In this document: in pieces, positions 6,948-15,200 of the stretch
Numbering within the stretch: the stretch's first letter is position 1
Layout of the letters: every line of letters starts with the position of its first letter
Origin: Candidatus Aerophobus profundus SCGC AAA252-L23
Lineage (GTDB): Bacteria > Aerophobota > Aerophobia > Aerophobales > Aerophobaceae
Assembly: GCA_000402295.1 (NCBI GenBank)
Contig: AQRW01000133.1
Coordinates: forward strand, 1 to 17,039
Direction of reading: 5' to 3'
DNA: 17,039 nucleotides
The notes under the pieces: generated by a model
Seen by the model: only the letters and a program-made list of their open reading frames with translations
Database searches by the model: none
What the model was told of the DNA's origin: nothing
Program-made: the position numbers and the translations under genes

Positions 6948-7919
6948 GTGAAAGAAAATAAAGAATTTCTGACAGGTCTTTATGAGACTATGTACCGGAT
7001 CCGGCGTTTTGAAGAAGAAGCCGTCAGGTTATTCCGCGCTAAGGAACTTCCCGGCTGGTTACATAGTTACTTGGGAGAAGAAGCCGTGGCCACCGGAGCC
7101 TGTGCTCCTCTGGGTCCGGATGATTACATTACCAGTACCCACCGAGGTCATGGACACTGTATTGCCAAGGGAGCAGATGTAAAGAAAATGATGGCTGAGC
7201 TTTACGGTAAAGAAACCGGCTATTGTAAAGGAAAAGGTGGCTCAATGCATATCGCCGACTTTTCCATTGGTATCATCGGAGCTAATGGCATTGTGGGAGG
7301 AGGTATCCCCATCGCCACCGGTTTAGCTCTGGGGTCTCAATATTTAGGAAACCAAAGAGTGACTGTTTGCTTTTTTGGAGATGGTGCTTCTAATCAGGGC
7401 GGATTTCATGAATCACTAAATTTAGCATCTCTTTGGAAACTCCCGGTGGTTTACCTATGTGAAAATAACCTCTACGCCCAAACCACCCCTCAGTCAGATC
7501 ATCAACCCATTAATGATGTTGCTGACCGTGCCAAAGCCTACCATATGCCGGCGGCAATTGCGGATGGTATGGATGTCTTAGCCGTCTACTCTAAGACAAG
7601 AGAAGCCGTAGAAAGAGCCAGAAAAGGGGAAGGCCCTACCCTGGTAGAATGTAAAACCTACCGCTATCGGGGTCATTGGGAGGGAGACCCTGAAATTTAC
7701 CGAACCAAAGAGGAAATAAAAGAATGGAAGAAAAAAGATGCTCTAAAGAATTTTAAAGAGTATTTATTAGATAAAGATGTTGTCAGTACGCAGGAACTTT
7801 TGTTAATAGAGCAAAGAGTTAATGATGAACTCAAAGAAGCTATTGAATACGGCAGAAATAGCTCTCCACCCCGTCTTGAGATAGCTTTAGAAGACGTTTA
7901 TAGTGAAAGGAGCAATTGA
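6948..7919 (+). CDS. 2-oxoacid/acetoin dehydrogenase E1, alpha subunit
   Basis: Thiamine-diphosphate-binding alpha chain of an alpha2beta2 E1 enzyme (pyruvate, acetoin or related 2-oxoacid dehydrogenase), 323 aa. The ThDP motif runs from GDGASNQGGFHE (from G144) to CENN (171-174). HRGHGHCIAKG (65-75) and GGSMHIADF (97-105) are standard active-site segments. The loop RYRGHWEGDPEIYR (239-252) resembles acetoin dehydrogenase E1 alpha more than the mitochondrial-type pyruvate enzyme. Start GTG 6948 has AAGGAG (6936-6941) at 6 nt spacing. The stop is followed almost at once by the beta-subunit start. No E2 (lipoyl acyltransferase) or E3 gene is adjacent, unlike usual pdh or aco operons. Subunit identity is firm; substrate is not. 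Confidence 0.92.
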   Translation: MKENKEFLTGLYETMYRIRRFEEEAVRLFRAKELPGWLHSYLGEEAVATGACAPLGPDDYITSTHRGHGHCIAKGADVKKMMAELYGKETGYCKGKGGSMHIADFSIGIIGANGIVGGGIPIATGLALGSQYLGNQRVTVCFFGDGASNQGGFHESLNLASLWKLPVVYLCENNLYAQTTPQSDHQPINDVADRAKAYHMPAAIADGMDVLAVYSKTREAVERARKGEGPTLVECKTYRYRGHWEGDPEIYRTKEEIKEWKKKDALKNFKEYLLDKDVVSTQELLLIEQRVNDELKEAIEYGRNSSPPRLEIALEDVYSERSN

Positions 7920-7921
7920 AA

Positions 7922-8899
7922 ATGAGAGAGATCACTTTCAAAGAAGCAATAAGAGAAGCTCTGGACGAGGCATTGGATTCTGATTCTCGAGTATTCTTAA
8001 TGGGTGAAGATATTGGTCCCCTGGGAGGAGCTTTTGGAGTAACTCAAGGACTTTTTGATAAATATGGTAAAAAAAGAGTGAGAAACACTCCCATTTCAGA
8101 AGTTGTTATTGTGGGAGCTGCTATTGGGGCGGCTGTGGTGGGACTGCGACCGGTAGCCGAAATAATGTTTTGTGATTTTCTTCCCATAGCCGGGGACCAA
8201 ATCATCAATCAAGCTGCCAAAATGAAGTATATGTCCGGTGGTCAGGTAACTCTTCCTTTAACCATAAGAACAATTCTGGGGGCCGGTCTTTCAGCAGCAG
8301 CTCAACATTCACAATCTAACGAGGCTATCTGGATGCATACACCGGGCTTGCGAATAGTAATCCCCTCCACTCCCTACGATGCCAAAGGACTTCTGAAAAC
8401 GGCAATTCTCAATAACGACCCGGTTATCTATTTTGAACATCGCTGTTTATACGACCTAAAAGGGCCGGTTCCTGAGGAATCTTATACCATTCCTTTCGGG
8501 AAAGCTGATGTGAAAAGGAAAGGTAGCGATGTAACGGTAATCGCCATTGCCGAAATGGTTATAAAATCTTTGTCCGCAGCGGAAGAGCTGGAAAAGGAAG
8601 GTATAAGTACCGAGGTAATCGACCCAAGGACACTGAATCCCCTGGATATGGAAACAATATTGAGCTCGGTAAAAAAGACCGGTCGAGTTCTTATAGTTCA
8701 TGAGTCCGTTTTAACCTGTGGTCCCGGAGCAGAAATAGCCGCTCGCCTGGCCGATCAAGCCTTTGACTTCCTGGATGCTCCGGTAAAGAGACTGGCCACC
8801 AAAGACGTACCCATGCCGATGGCTCCCAATTTGGAGAGATTCGTCATTCCTCAGGAAGAAGATATTAAAGGAGCTATAAGAGAACTGCTGGGCACATAA
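7922..8899 (+). CDS. 2-oxoacid/acetoin dehydrogenase E1, beta subunit
   Basis: Beta chain of the same ThDP enzyme, 325 aa from ATG 7922. I prefer this start to TTG 7916 because the SD AAAGGAG (7906-7912) is 9 nt from ATG but only 3 nt from TTG. Motifs: GEDIGPLGGAFGVT at 28-41; TPISE with E60, the glutamate that activates ThDP in this family; the AAQHSQS segment with H129; and an intact C-terminal transketolase-like domain with EVIDPRTLNPLD and VHESVLTCGPGAE. It sits 2 nt after the alpha stop and is the last gene of the operon. The next gene converges, 15 nt past its stop, and no intrinsic terminator is visible between them. Together with alpha it should form a complete E1 heterotetramer. Confidence 0.93.
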   Translation: MREITFKEAIREALDEALDSDSRVFLMGEDIGPLGGAFGVTQGLFDKYGKKRVRNTPISEVVIVGAAIGAAVVGLRPVAEIMFCDFLPIAGDQIINQAAKMKYMSGGQVTLPLTIRTILGAGLSAAAQHSQSNEAIWMHTPGLRIVIPSTPYDAKGLLKTAILNNDPVIYFEHRCLYDLKGPVPEESYTIPFGKADVKRKGSDVTVIAIAEMVIKSLSAAEELEKEGISTEVIDPRTLNPLDMETILSSVKKTGRVLIVHESVLTCGPGAEIAARLADQAFDFLDAPVKRLATKDVPMPMAPNLERFVIPQEEDIKGAIRELLGT

Positions 8900-8914
8900 G
8901 AAAGATAGATATTT

Positions 8915-9772
8915 TTACTTAAAGGTGACTTCTATCTCCGGGTTTAAGTCAAATTTGATCCCCTCCAGTCCCTGGAGAAGTTCCATAAAATCCTCCCGAG
9001 TTGAGGGAGAACCTTTCATTTGACTTAACATCTTAAATTTATCCGGGTTTGAGAGAAGTTCTTCCATATCAAAGTCCACCAAAATAATCCGATTCTTGTC
9101 ATGCCAAGTAGCATTGGTCGATTCAATTTCCTCTCCACATTGGACGACTATCTGCATTTTCATCCCTTGAAGCATCTCCTTCATTTGAGCTAATTTTTGC
9201 CCATCGGCTTCGGTTAGCTCTTCTTCCCGCTCCGGCGCCTTTTCCTCTTCTTCCCCGGTCTCCTCTGTTACTTTCTCCGCTTCCTCCTTGAAATGCTGTC
9301 GGATAATCAGATGAGAAGTACTCACTCCTCTTTGCAAGTTAAAAGTCATCGGAGTATTGGATGTCGGCTTTTCAATCCCTGGATCTGCTTCCGGAGCATT
9401 CAAAGTAAAGAGGTTAATATCCCTAATTTTAAATTTAGCTACATAACCGACCATTCCTTCTTCGAATTTCTTTACTTCACGAGAGACAAATTCCACTCCT
9501 TGTCCCATTCGCCGGGCTTTTTCCCGAAATTGCTCTTCAGGAAAGAGATTGCTGGGAGAGATCTCCGTCTGAGCTGATTCCCCCTCTTCCGACCCCCCGA
9601 AGCTGGCAGCGAACTGTGAGAGCATCTCAACTACAAAGGGAGGTAATCTAAGCTCCTCCACCATCATGGCACTTCCATCACGGTTTACTTTAACCTCCTG
9701 AGAAATTTGCATACATCCGGAGACTAAAACTGCCATCAGCCCTACTAAGATGACCAACTTTACTTTGTTCAT
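8915..9772 (-). CDS. Predicted lipoprotein of unknown family
   Basis: A 285-aa exported protein with a type II signal: MNKVK start, hydrophobic core and lipobox LVSGC with lipidated C20. After the cysteine, QISQEVKVNRDGSAMMVEEL is a beta-strand-rich opening of the kind seen in several uncharacterised bacterial lipoproteins (LppM-like), but I cannot assign a family. A highly acidic, low-complexity stretch lies in the middle (about 170-190, EETGEEEEKAPEREEE), separating an N-terminal part from a C-terminal part rich in methionine and hydrophobic residues. ATG 9772 is preceded by GGGAGGGAGAGGG. The CARDB gene lies upstream on the same strand, separated by the repeat array. Its role is unknown; it is probably anchored in a cell-envelope membrane. 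Confidence 0.8.
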   Translation of the reverse strand: MNKVKLVILVGLMAVLVSGCMQISQEVKVNRDGSAMMVEELRLPPFVVEMLSQFAASFGGSEEGESAQTEISPSNLFPEEQFREKARRMGQGVEFVSREVKKFEEGMVGYVAKFKIRDINLFTLNAPEADPGIEKPTSNTPMTFNLQRGVSTSHLIIRQHFKEEAEKVTEETGEEEEKAPEREEELTEADGQKLAQMKEMLQGMKMQIVVQCGEEIESTNATWHDKNRIILVDFDMEELLSNPDKFKMLSQMKGSPSTREDFMELLQGLEGIKFDLNPEIEVTFK

Positions 9773-9864
9773 CGCCCTCTCCCTCCCAAAATTATTTAAC
9801 TCTTTTTACCATAAGAAAAACAGACAATGGACTTAATAACGAACTTTTGCACAAAAGAAATTGA

Positions 9865-9954
9865 TAGCCGCAGGCTTTAGCCTGCGTTTATTTACGCAGC
9901 TTGAAAGCTGCGGCTACCATGGGCCTCTTGCGCAAGTTAAAACTTGCGGCTACC
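9865..9954 (+). repeat. REP/BIME-like palindromic array, copy B
   Basis: Three 18-nt palindromes, each with a perfect 8-bp stem around 2 nt: CGCAGGCT-TT-AGCCTGCG (9869-9886), CGCAGCTT-GA-AAGCTGCG (9895-9912) and CGCAAGTT-AA-AACTTGCG (9931-9948). The second and third are each followed by GGCTACC (9912-9918, 9948-9954). The first is preceded by a degenerate TAGCC. Unit order matches the reverse complement of the array at 2371-2470. It lies between two minus-strand genes for exported proteins. Confidence 0.85.
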
Positions 9955-9972
9955 TTATCTCGGGAAACCTTA

Positions 9973-10491
9973 CTATCCCCTGCCGCAACTTGGGCAGCTG
10001 GGAGACCCGGAATTCCGCCTCTTGACTCCGGCAACTCTCACTCTCTTGGTGATTTGATTGTTTTCCTCGTTAAATTCCTCAATTTCATTTTGCGGATCGA
10101 CCCTGACCACAATGTCGTACCAGCGACCGGAAGTAAAGGTAAAGCGTATTTCCTTGGTAACTTCTTCTCCGGCCTTAAGAAGAGGAAGTTCAAAAACTAC
10201 CTCTGCCCCGCTAAAGCGGACACTGGTGGTGACCCAGCTAATCCCGTCAGAATAATTCTCCTGCCCCATATTGGCCACCGTCACCCCTATGGAAACTCTT
10301 TTCAAAGCTTTCAAGTTGGGAGGAACTTTTATCTCGGTAACCACTAAATCTGGCAGCTGCTCGGATATAGCTTTTACCAGTATGGTATCATCGCTGGCCG
10401 CTTCACCCGAGGCAGCCAAGGAAACTCCCCATAACCCTGAAAGTAAACCCAATGCTACTGTACAAAACAAAATTCTTCTGAAACTAATCAT
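9973..10491 (-). CDS. Exported CARDB-domain protein
   Basis: A 172-aa secreted protein. The signal peptide spans about residues 1-27 (MISFRR start, hydrophobic core, SLA|A cleavage region). Residues 47-153 read as one CARDB domain (cell-adhesion-related, Ig-like beta sandwich): LPDLVVTEIKVPP opening, IGVTVANMGQ, the ELPLLKAGEE turn, and the very typical VDPQNEIEEFNEENN ending. The short tail SPSCPSCGRG carries a CPSC pair (C166, C169), unusual for this domain, which could bind metal or form a disulfide. ATG 10491 has AGGAGG 8 nt upstream. CARDB domains usually occur as parts of large surface proteins, so a stand-alone single domain probably acts as a small periplasmic or surface accessory protein. 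Function is not known. Confidence 0.85.
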   Translation of the reverse strand: MISFRRILFCTVALGLLSGLWGVSLAASGEAASDDTILVKAISEQLPDLVVTEIKVPPNLKALKRVSIGVTVANMGQENYSDGISWVTTSVRFSGAEVVFELPLLKAGEEVTKEIRFTFTSGRWYDIVVRVDPQNEIEEFNEENNQITKRVRVAGVKRRNSGSPSCPSCGRG

Positions 10492-10540
10492 TGGTAAAAC
10501 CTCCTAATCTCCTTAAATTCAGCCTTACCTCAAAAAGACC

Positions 10541-10613
10541 TGGTACCAGTTGATCTTCGACTATCTTACCCCAAAATTTCAGCCCGTCAACTAAAAGGGG
10601 ACAGTTCTCTTTT
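10541..10613. other. Intergenic palindrome and GGGGACAGTT-type relic
   Basis: The gap between the thioredoxin-CcdA gene and the CARDB gene contains the palindrome CTGGTACCAG (10541-10550), which on the minus strand is followed by GTCTTTTT. It also contains AAAAGGGGACAGTTCTC (10593-10609). From memory, strings of this GGGGACAGTTCT type recur in many genomes near small transposase genes. Here it is a single copy with no transposase, so it may be a relic. Neither element has a proven role. Confidence 0.3.
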
Positions 10614-10621
10614 TCACCCTT

Positions 10622-12130
10622 TTACATTAGAAAAAAGAGAATTCCTGATAAACTAAAAAAGAGAACCGAGGTTAAGATTTTGGAAAGAGGAAAGTTTTGC
10701 CTGGTAATTCTGGAGATAACTCCGGAGGAAACTCCCAGATATACAGCCAAGAAAACTCCCATCAGAGGAATGACAAAGAAAAGATTGTAAATAAACAAAG
10801 GCAGAAGAATTGCTCGTCTTACCCCACTTATCCCGGACAAGAAAATCAAGGTGGGAAGATAAATCTGACCGGTACAGATAAACTCTACCGAGGAAGCTAA
10901 GAATCCGATTCCCAAAGAAAGAGGAATCAAAAATTTCCCACTTCTCATTTTCTTGCCTATAAAAGTGTTGACCCCCCGGCGCAGTCGGGAGGGAATTTTT
11001 AGCAACATACTTTCCGGATTATTCCCTTTAACCCTGAAATAGTCCCCCAAGCTGAGAACTCCCAGAAGGGCGGTAAAGACAACTCCTCCCAGAAAAATAG
11101 CTTTCCTGATGGCCGGGAAAAAGCTGGTCCGGCGCAAGAATTCCAGAAGCCCAATCCCGATGAAAAAATAACTGGCAAACACCGCCACGATAAATAAAAT
11201 GCCCATCTGAAATATTTCTCCTTTTCCTCTATTCAAGTAGCCAAGATAGGTTATCAGAAAAATAACCACGGAAAAGGCACAGGGATTAATCCCATCAATC
11301 AAGCCGGCCGTTAAAACAGCCGGGAGCTTTAATTTTTCCAGGTATCCCCGAACAGCACTTTTTTCTTTAATCCTTTGGACATTTTTCTCCGCCTTCAGCC
11401 AAATCTTTTCGCTTCCAGTATCACCATAACTCTCTATCACCTCTTGCAAACGTTTAATGCTGATATTCCTAATAAGATATTGCCTTCCCACATAGATAGC
11501 CGGGGTAAGATGCCTCTTTTCTGAAGGAACCTGGCAAATTTCTCCCAGGGCTTCTTGAATAAGTCTATTCTTCCCCTCAGCCAGGTTAAAATATTCCACC
11601 TCCAGGTAGGGATATTTGCTTTTTAGGTAGGAAAGAGCATATTCAACCGCGCTGCACTCACGACAGCCGGGCTCATAAAAGTAAGCCAAATTAATAATTT
11701 TACCAGGCCGGGTTTCCTTTTCAAGACTACGACTTTGAGATTTAATAGTGCTCTTTGGCTGATGAATATTTCTTCTTATTACTTCATCCAATTTAGCCTC
11801 TATTTCTGCTTTCCCCATTAGCATCTCTTCTCCCACCACTACTACCGGGAGCTCGTTAATAACCTGCGAGCTTTTCTCCGGGTTCATTTCTGATTGGATA
11901 TCTAATAAGAGCTGATAGTTCTCGGGATATTTCAGATCATAATAAGTGATTTGCAAAAAACCGTAGTCTTGGAGAAGTCTACTAAAATATTCCTTCTTTA
12001 ACTGCTGGCAGTGCTCACAGGAAGAAGATTCAAAAACAATCAAATCCAAGAAAACCTCTTCCTCTTCAGAAGCAAAAGAAAGAAAAGGTAAGACTAAAAT
12101 GAGCAGAAAAACAAATAATAACTTAGTGAT
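10622..12130 (-). CDS. Double-thioredoxin/CcdA-like membrane thiol-disulfide protein
   Basis: Probably moves reducing equivalents across the inner membrane, like DsbD/CcdA. From a proposed ATC start at 12130 it has 502 aa. A signal peptide (TKLLFVFLLILVLPFLSFAS) leads into a first thioredoxin/glutaredoxin-like domain with CEHC (C38, C41), then a second with CREC (C156, C159). About six membrane segments follow, with DGINPCAFS (C284) and EFICTGQ (C419), matching the two membrane cysteines of CcdA/DsbD. The first standard start, TTG 12049, would remove the signal peptide and leave no SD. ATC 12130 has AAGGAG (12137-12142) at 6 nt spacing, so either AUC initiation or a base error is likely. The gene lies 112 nt downstream of dnaE. 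Domain assignment is good; redox partners are unknown. Confidence 0.85.
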   Translation of the reverse strand: MTKLLFVFLLILVLPFLSFASEEEEVFLDLIVFESSSCEHCQQLKKEYFSRLLQDYGFLQITYYDLKYPENYQLLLDIQSEMNPEKSSQVINELPVVVVGEEMLMGKAEIEAKLDEVIRRNIHQPKSTIKSQSRSLEKETRPGKIINLAYFYEPGCRECSAVEYALSYLKSKYPYLEVEYFNLAEGKNRLIQEALGEICQVPSEKRHLTPAIYVGRQYLIRNISIKRLQEVIESYGDTGSEKIWLKAEKNVQRIKEKSAVRGYLEKLKLPAVLTAGLIDGINPCAFSVVIFLITYLGYLNRGKGEIFQMGILFIVAVFASYFFIGIGLLEFLRRTSFFPAIRKAIFLGGVVFTALLGVLSLGDYFRVKGNNPESMLLKIPSRLRRGVNTFIGKKMRSGKFLIPLSLGIGFLASSVEFICTGQIYLPTLIFLSGISGVRRAILLPLFIYNLFFVIPLMGVFLAVYLGVSSGVISRITRQNFPLSKILTSVLFFSLSGILFFLM

Positions 12131-12242
12131 TCTAATCTCCTTGCTACCAATGAATCTGAAAAACAGTCTGGATTAATCAGCCTATGGGGAGCCTTTGGGG
12201 AGAATTGGAGGTCTTGGATGGAGAAATTCTTCTCTACCCTGA

Positions 12243-15200
12243 TTAGTTCTCACCCAGCCAAAAAGAACCTCCTCTTAGAAGCTCTTCTAAATCAGCAATA
12301 AGAGAATCGGAGAAATTTACCTGGATGGACTTTGACCGAATAATAATTGGTAATCCGTTTTGAGCTTCGATATGAAAATACACCCGGCTTTTACCTTTGT
12401 TGGCCGAGAGAATATCTCTTAACTTGGGTAAATCTACCGTCGGCGAATCCTCCACGGGAATCCTTATGTGAAGACTATGAGCTTGCTCTTTTACCTGGGA
12501 AAAGGGAATAATCTCATCGGCTATTACTTTGGCCGAATCTGTAGAATTATCAACTTTTCCCTTAACTAAAATCAGGTTTCCCTCCTCGAGATAAGAGGAG
12601 CAACTTTGATAAACACCGGAAAAAACGATTAGCTCAACTTCGTTCTCCAAGTCTTCCAAAGTCACGAAAGCCATTCTCTTGGCCCTTCTATCATTTTTAA
12701 GAACCAGAGAATTAATCATACCCATTACTCTAACCTTTCGTTGACCCTTGACTTTCTTCAAATTGGCAATAGAACTACTGGAATAGTAAGTAATCCTCTT
12801 TTTATATTTCTCCAGAGGATGACCGCTGAGATAGATACCTAAAAGCTCTTTTTCCCAGGAAAACCTTCTTTTCTTGGGTACCTCCTCAATATCGGGAAAT
12901 CTATCCTCAGAGACATCATCTGAGTTTCTTTCCAGATTCTCCAGAAGAGAAAGTTGTCCCTTCTCACGGTCGCGATGAATACGAATAGACGTTTCTATGG
13001 CTTCCTCCATCACCGCCAAATTCTGAGAACGACTTCCCGGTAAAGAATCAAAAGCTCCACACTTAATCAAACTCTCCACAACTCTCTTATTTACTGCCTT
13101 TAAATCAACCCTCCGACAAAAATCAAAAATAGATTTGAAAGAGCCTTTTCTTTTTCTTTCCTTAACAATTAAGGAAACTACCGTCTGCCCCACATTTTTT
13201 ATGGCGCTAAGACCAAAACTAATCTGGTTACCCACTACCGCAAAATCTATCCCCGACCTATTTATGTCTGGCGGAAGCACTTTTATCCCCATCCTCCGAC
13301 ATTCATTAACGTATTCCACCAGCTTGTCCGTGTTCTCCTTTTCGGAAGTGAGCAGGGCGGCCATAAACTCCAGAGGATAATTAGCCTTAAAATAAGCGGT
13401 TTGGTAACAAATAAGAGCATAACCTGCCGAATGAGATTTGTTAAAACCATAACCCGCAAAGTAGGCCATCAATTCAAAAACTTTTTCGGCGGTGGCCGAA
13501 GTCACTCCTTTTTTTATGGCTCCTTCAACGAATTTAGTTCGTTGTTGGCTCATAAGCTGGGGATTTTTTTTACCCATAGCTCTCCTCAGCACATCAGCCT
13601 CGCCCAGACTAAACCCGGCCATAACATTGGCAATTTTCATTACCTGTTCTTGATAAAGGATTACCCCATAAGTTTCTTTTAGTATCGGTTCCAGTAATGG
13701 GTGGAGATATTTGACTGAACTGCGCCCCCTTTTGCCATCAATAAAATCATCAACCATCCGACTATGAAGAGGACCTGGTCGGTAGAGAGCTAAGATAGCG
13801 ATAATGTCCTCAAAAATTCCGGGGCATAATCTCTTTAAAAGATCCTGCATTCCCCGACTTTCCACCTGAAAAACCCCCAGAGTTTCAGCTCTATTAAGCA
13901 GACGGTAAGTCTTCTGATCATCAAGCCTAAGTTTATCCAATTCAATCTTCTCACCTCTGGTCTCTTTGATAATTCTCAGAGTGTGTTTAATCACGTTGAG
14001 AGTCTTTAAACCCAGGAAATCCATCTTTAGAAGGCCGATAGTCTCCAATGAATGCATTTCATACTGGGTAGTTATTTCATTCTTATTAGTTCGATAAAGA
14101 GGAGTGAAGTGGGTAAGCTTTTCCGGGGTAATGACTACTCCGGCCGCATGAGTGGAAGCATGTCTGGTCAAACCCTCTATTCGACGAGCAATTTCAAACA
14201 AGTTCCGCACTTGCTCATCCTGAGCAAGTAAATCTCTGATCTCACGAACTTCTTTAATGGCTATTTTCAGGGGGGTATTAAAAGGAATAAGTTTAGCAAT
14301 TTTATCCACTTTACCATAGGGTATTCCCTGGACTCTTCCCACATCCCTTATGGCTGCTCTGGCCGCCATAGTTCCAAAAGTGATAATTTGGGCTACGCTA
14401 TCCTCTCCATATTTCTGCCGGACATACCGGATAACTTCTTCTCTTCTTTCATCCTGAATATCAATGTCAATATCCGGCATTACTGTTCTCTCCAAATTCA
14501 AGAAGCGCTCAAAGAGAAGTCCGTAGCGGAGAGGGTCAACCTGAGTAATTCCAATGAGATAGGCAACCAAGCATCCGGTAACTGAACCCCGACCCGGCCC
14601 CACCAAAATACCTTGTAATTTAGCATAATTAATGAAATCCCGAACAATGAGAAAATATCCCGAATATCCAGCCTGGCGAATAACAGAGAGTTCTTTTTTT
14701 AATCGATCCCGAATTTCTGGAGTAACTTCCTGGTAACGTTGGGACAAACCCTCCTGGCATAATTTTTCCAGAAAACTGTCCAGGTCAATCCCATCCGGAG
14801 TTTCATAAACTGGTAAATGAACTTTCTCTCTTTTAAGCGAAAAATTGCATTTAGAGGCAATTTCTTCGGTTCTCCTCAAAGCATCGGGTAAATAAGCAAA
14901 AATCTCCTCCATTTCCTCTGGAGAGCGAAAATAAAGCTCGGTGGTAGAGAATCGTAGCCGGGAGGAGTCAGTAAGAACTTTCCCTGTCTGAATACAGATA
15001 AGAACCTCCTGCGCTTTAGCGTCATCGCGGGTTAGATAATGAACGTCATTGGTTGCCACCAGAGGTATGGATAAATCTTTACTCAGTTCAATAAGAGCCC
15101 GGTTAGCCTTGTCTTGATCAGGTATTCCAGCATCCTGGACCTCCAGATAAAACTCATCAGCAAACAAATCCCGATAAAAAAGAGCCGCCTTTTTAGCTTC

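Noticed and set aside
6948..8899. Split transketolase or DXS instead of E1 alpha/beta
   Set aside because: The alpha chain has the E1-specific GDGASNQG...ENN motif and RGHWEGDP loop, and the beta chain has TPISE and the E1 beta signature; both lengths fit E1 subunits.
8900..8914. Bidirectional terminator between E1 beta and the lipoprotein gene
   Set aside because: Only 15 bases separate the convergent stops and no GC stem with a T run is visible.
9901..10347. Plus-strand 148-codon open frame opposite the CARDB gene
   Set aside because: It starts inside the palindromic repeat array and runs antisense to a gene with a clear signal peptide and domain; it has no protein-like features of its own.
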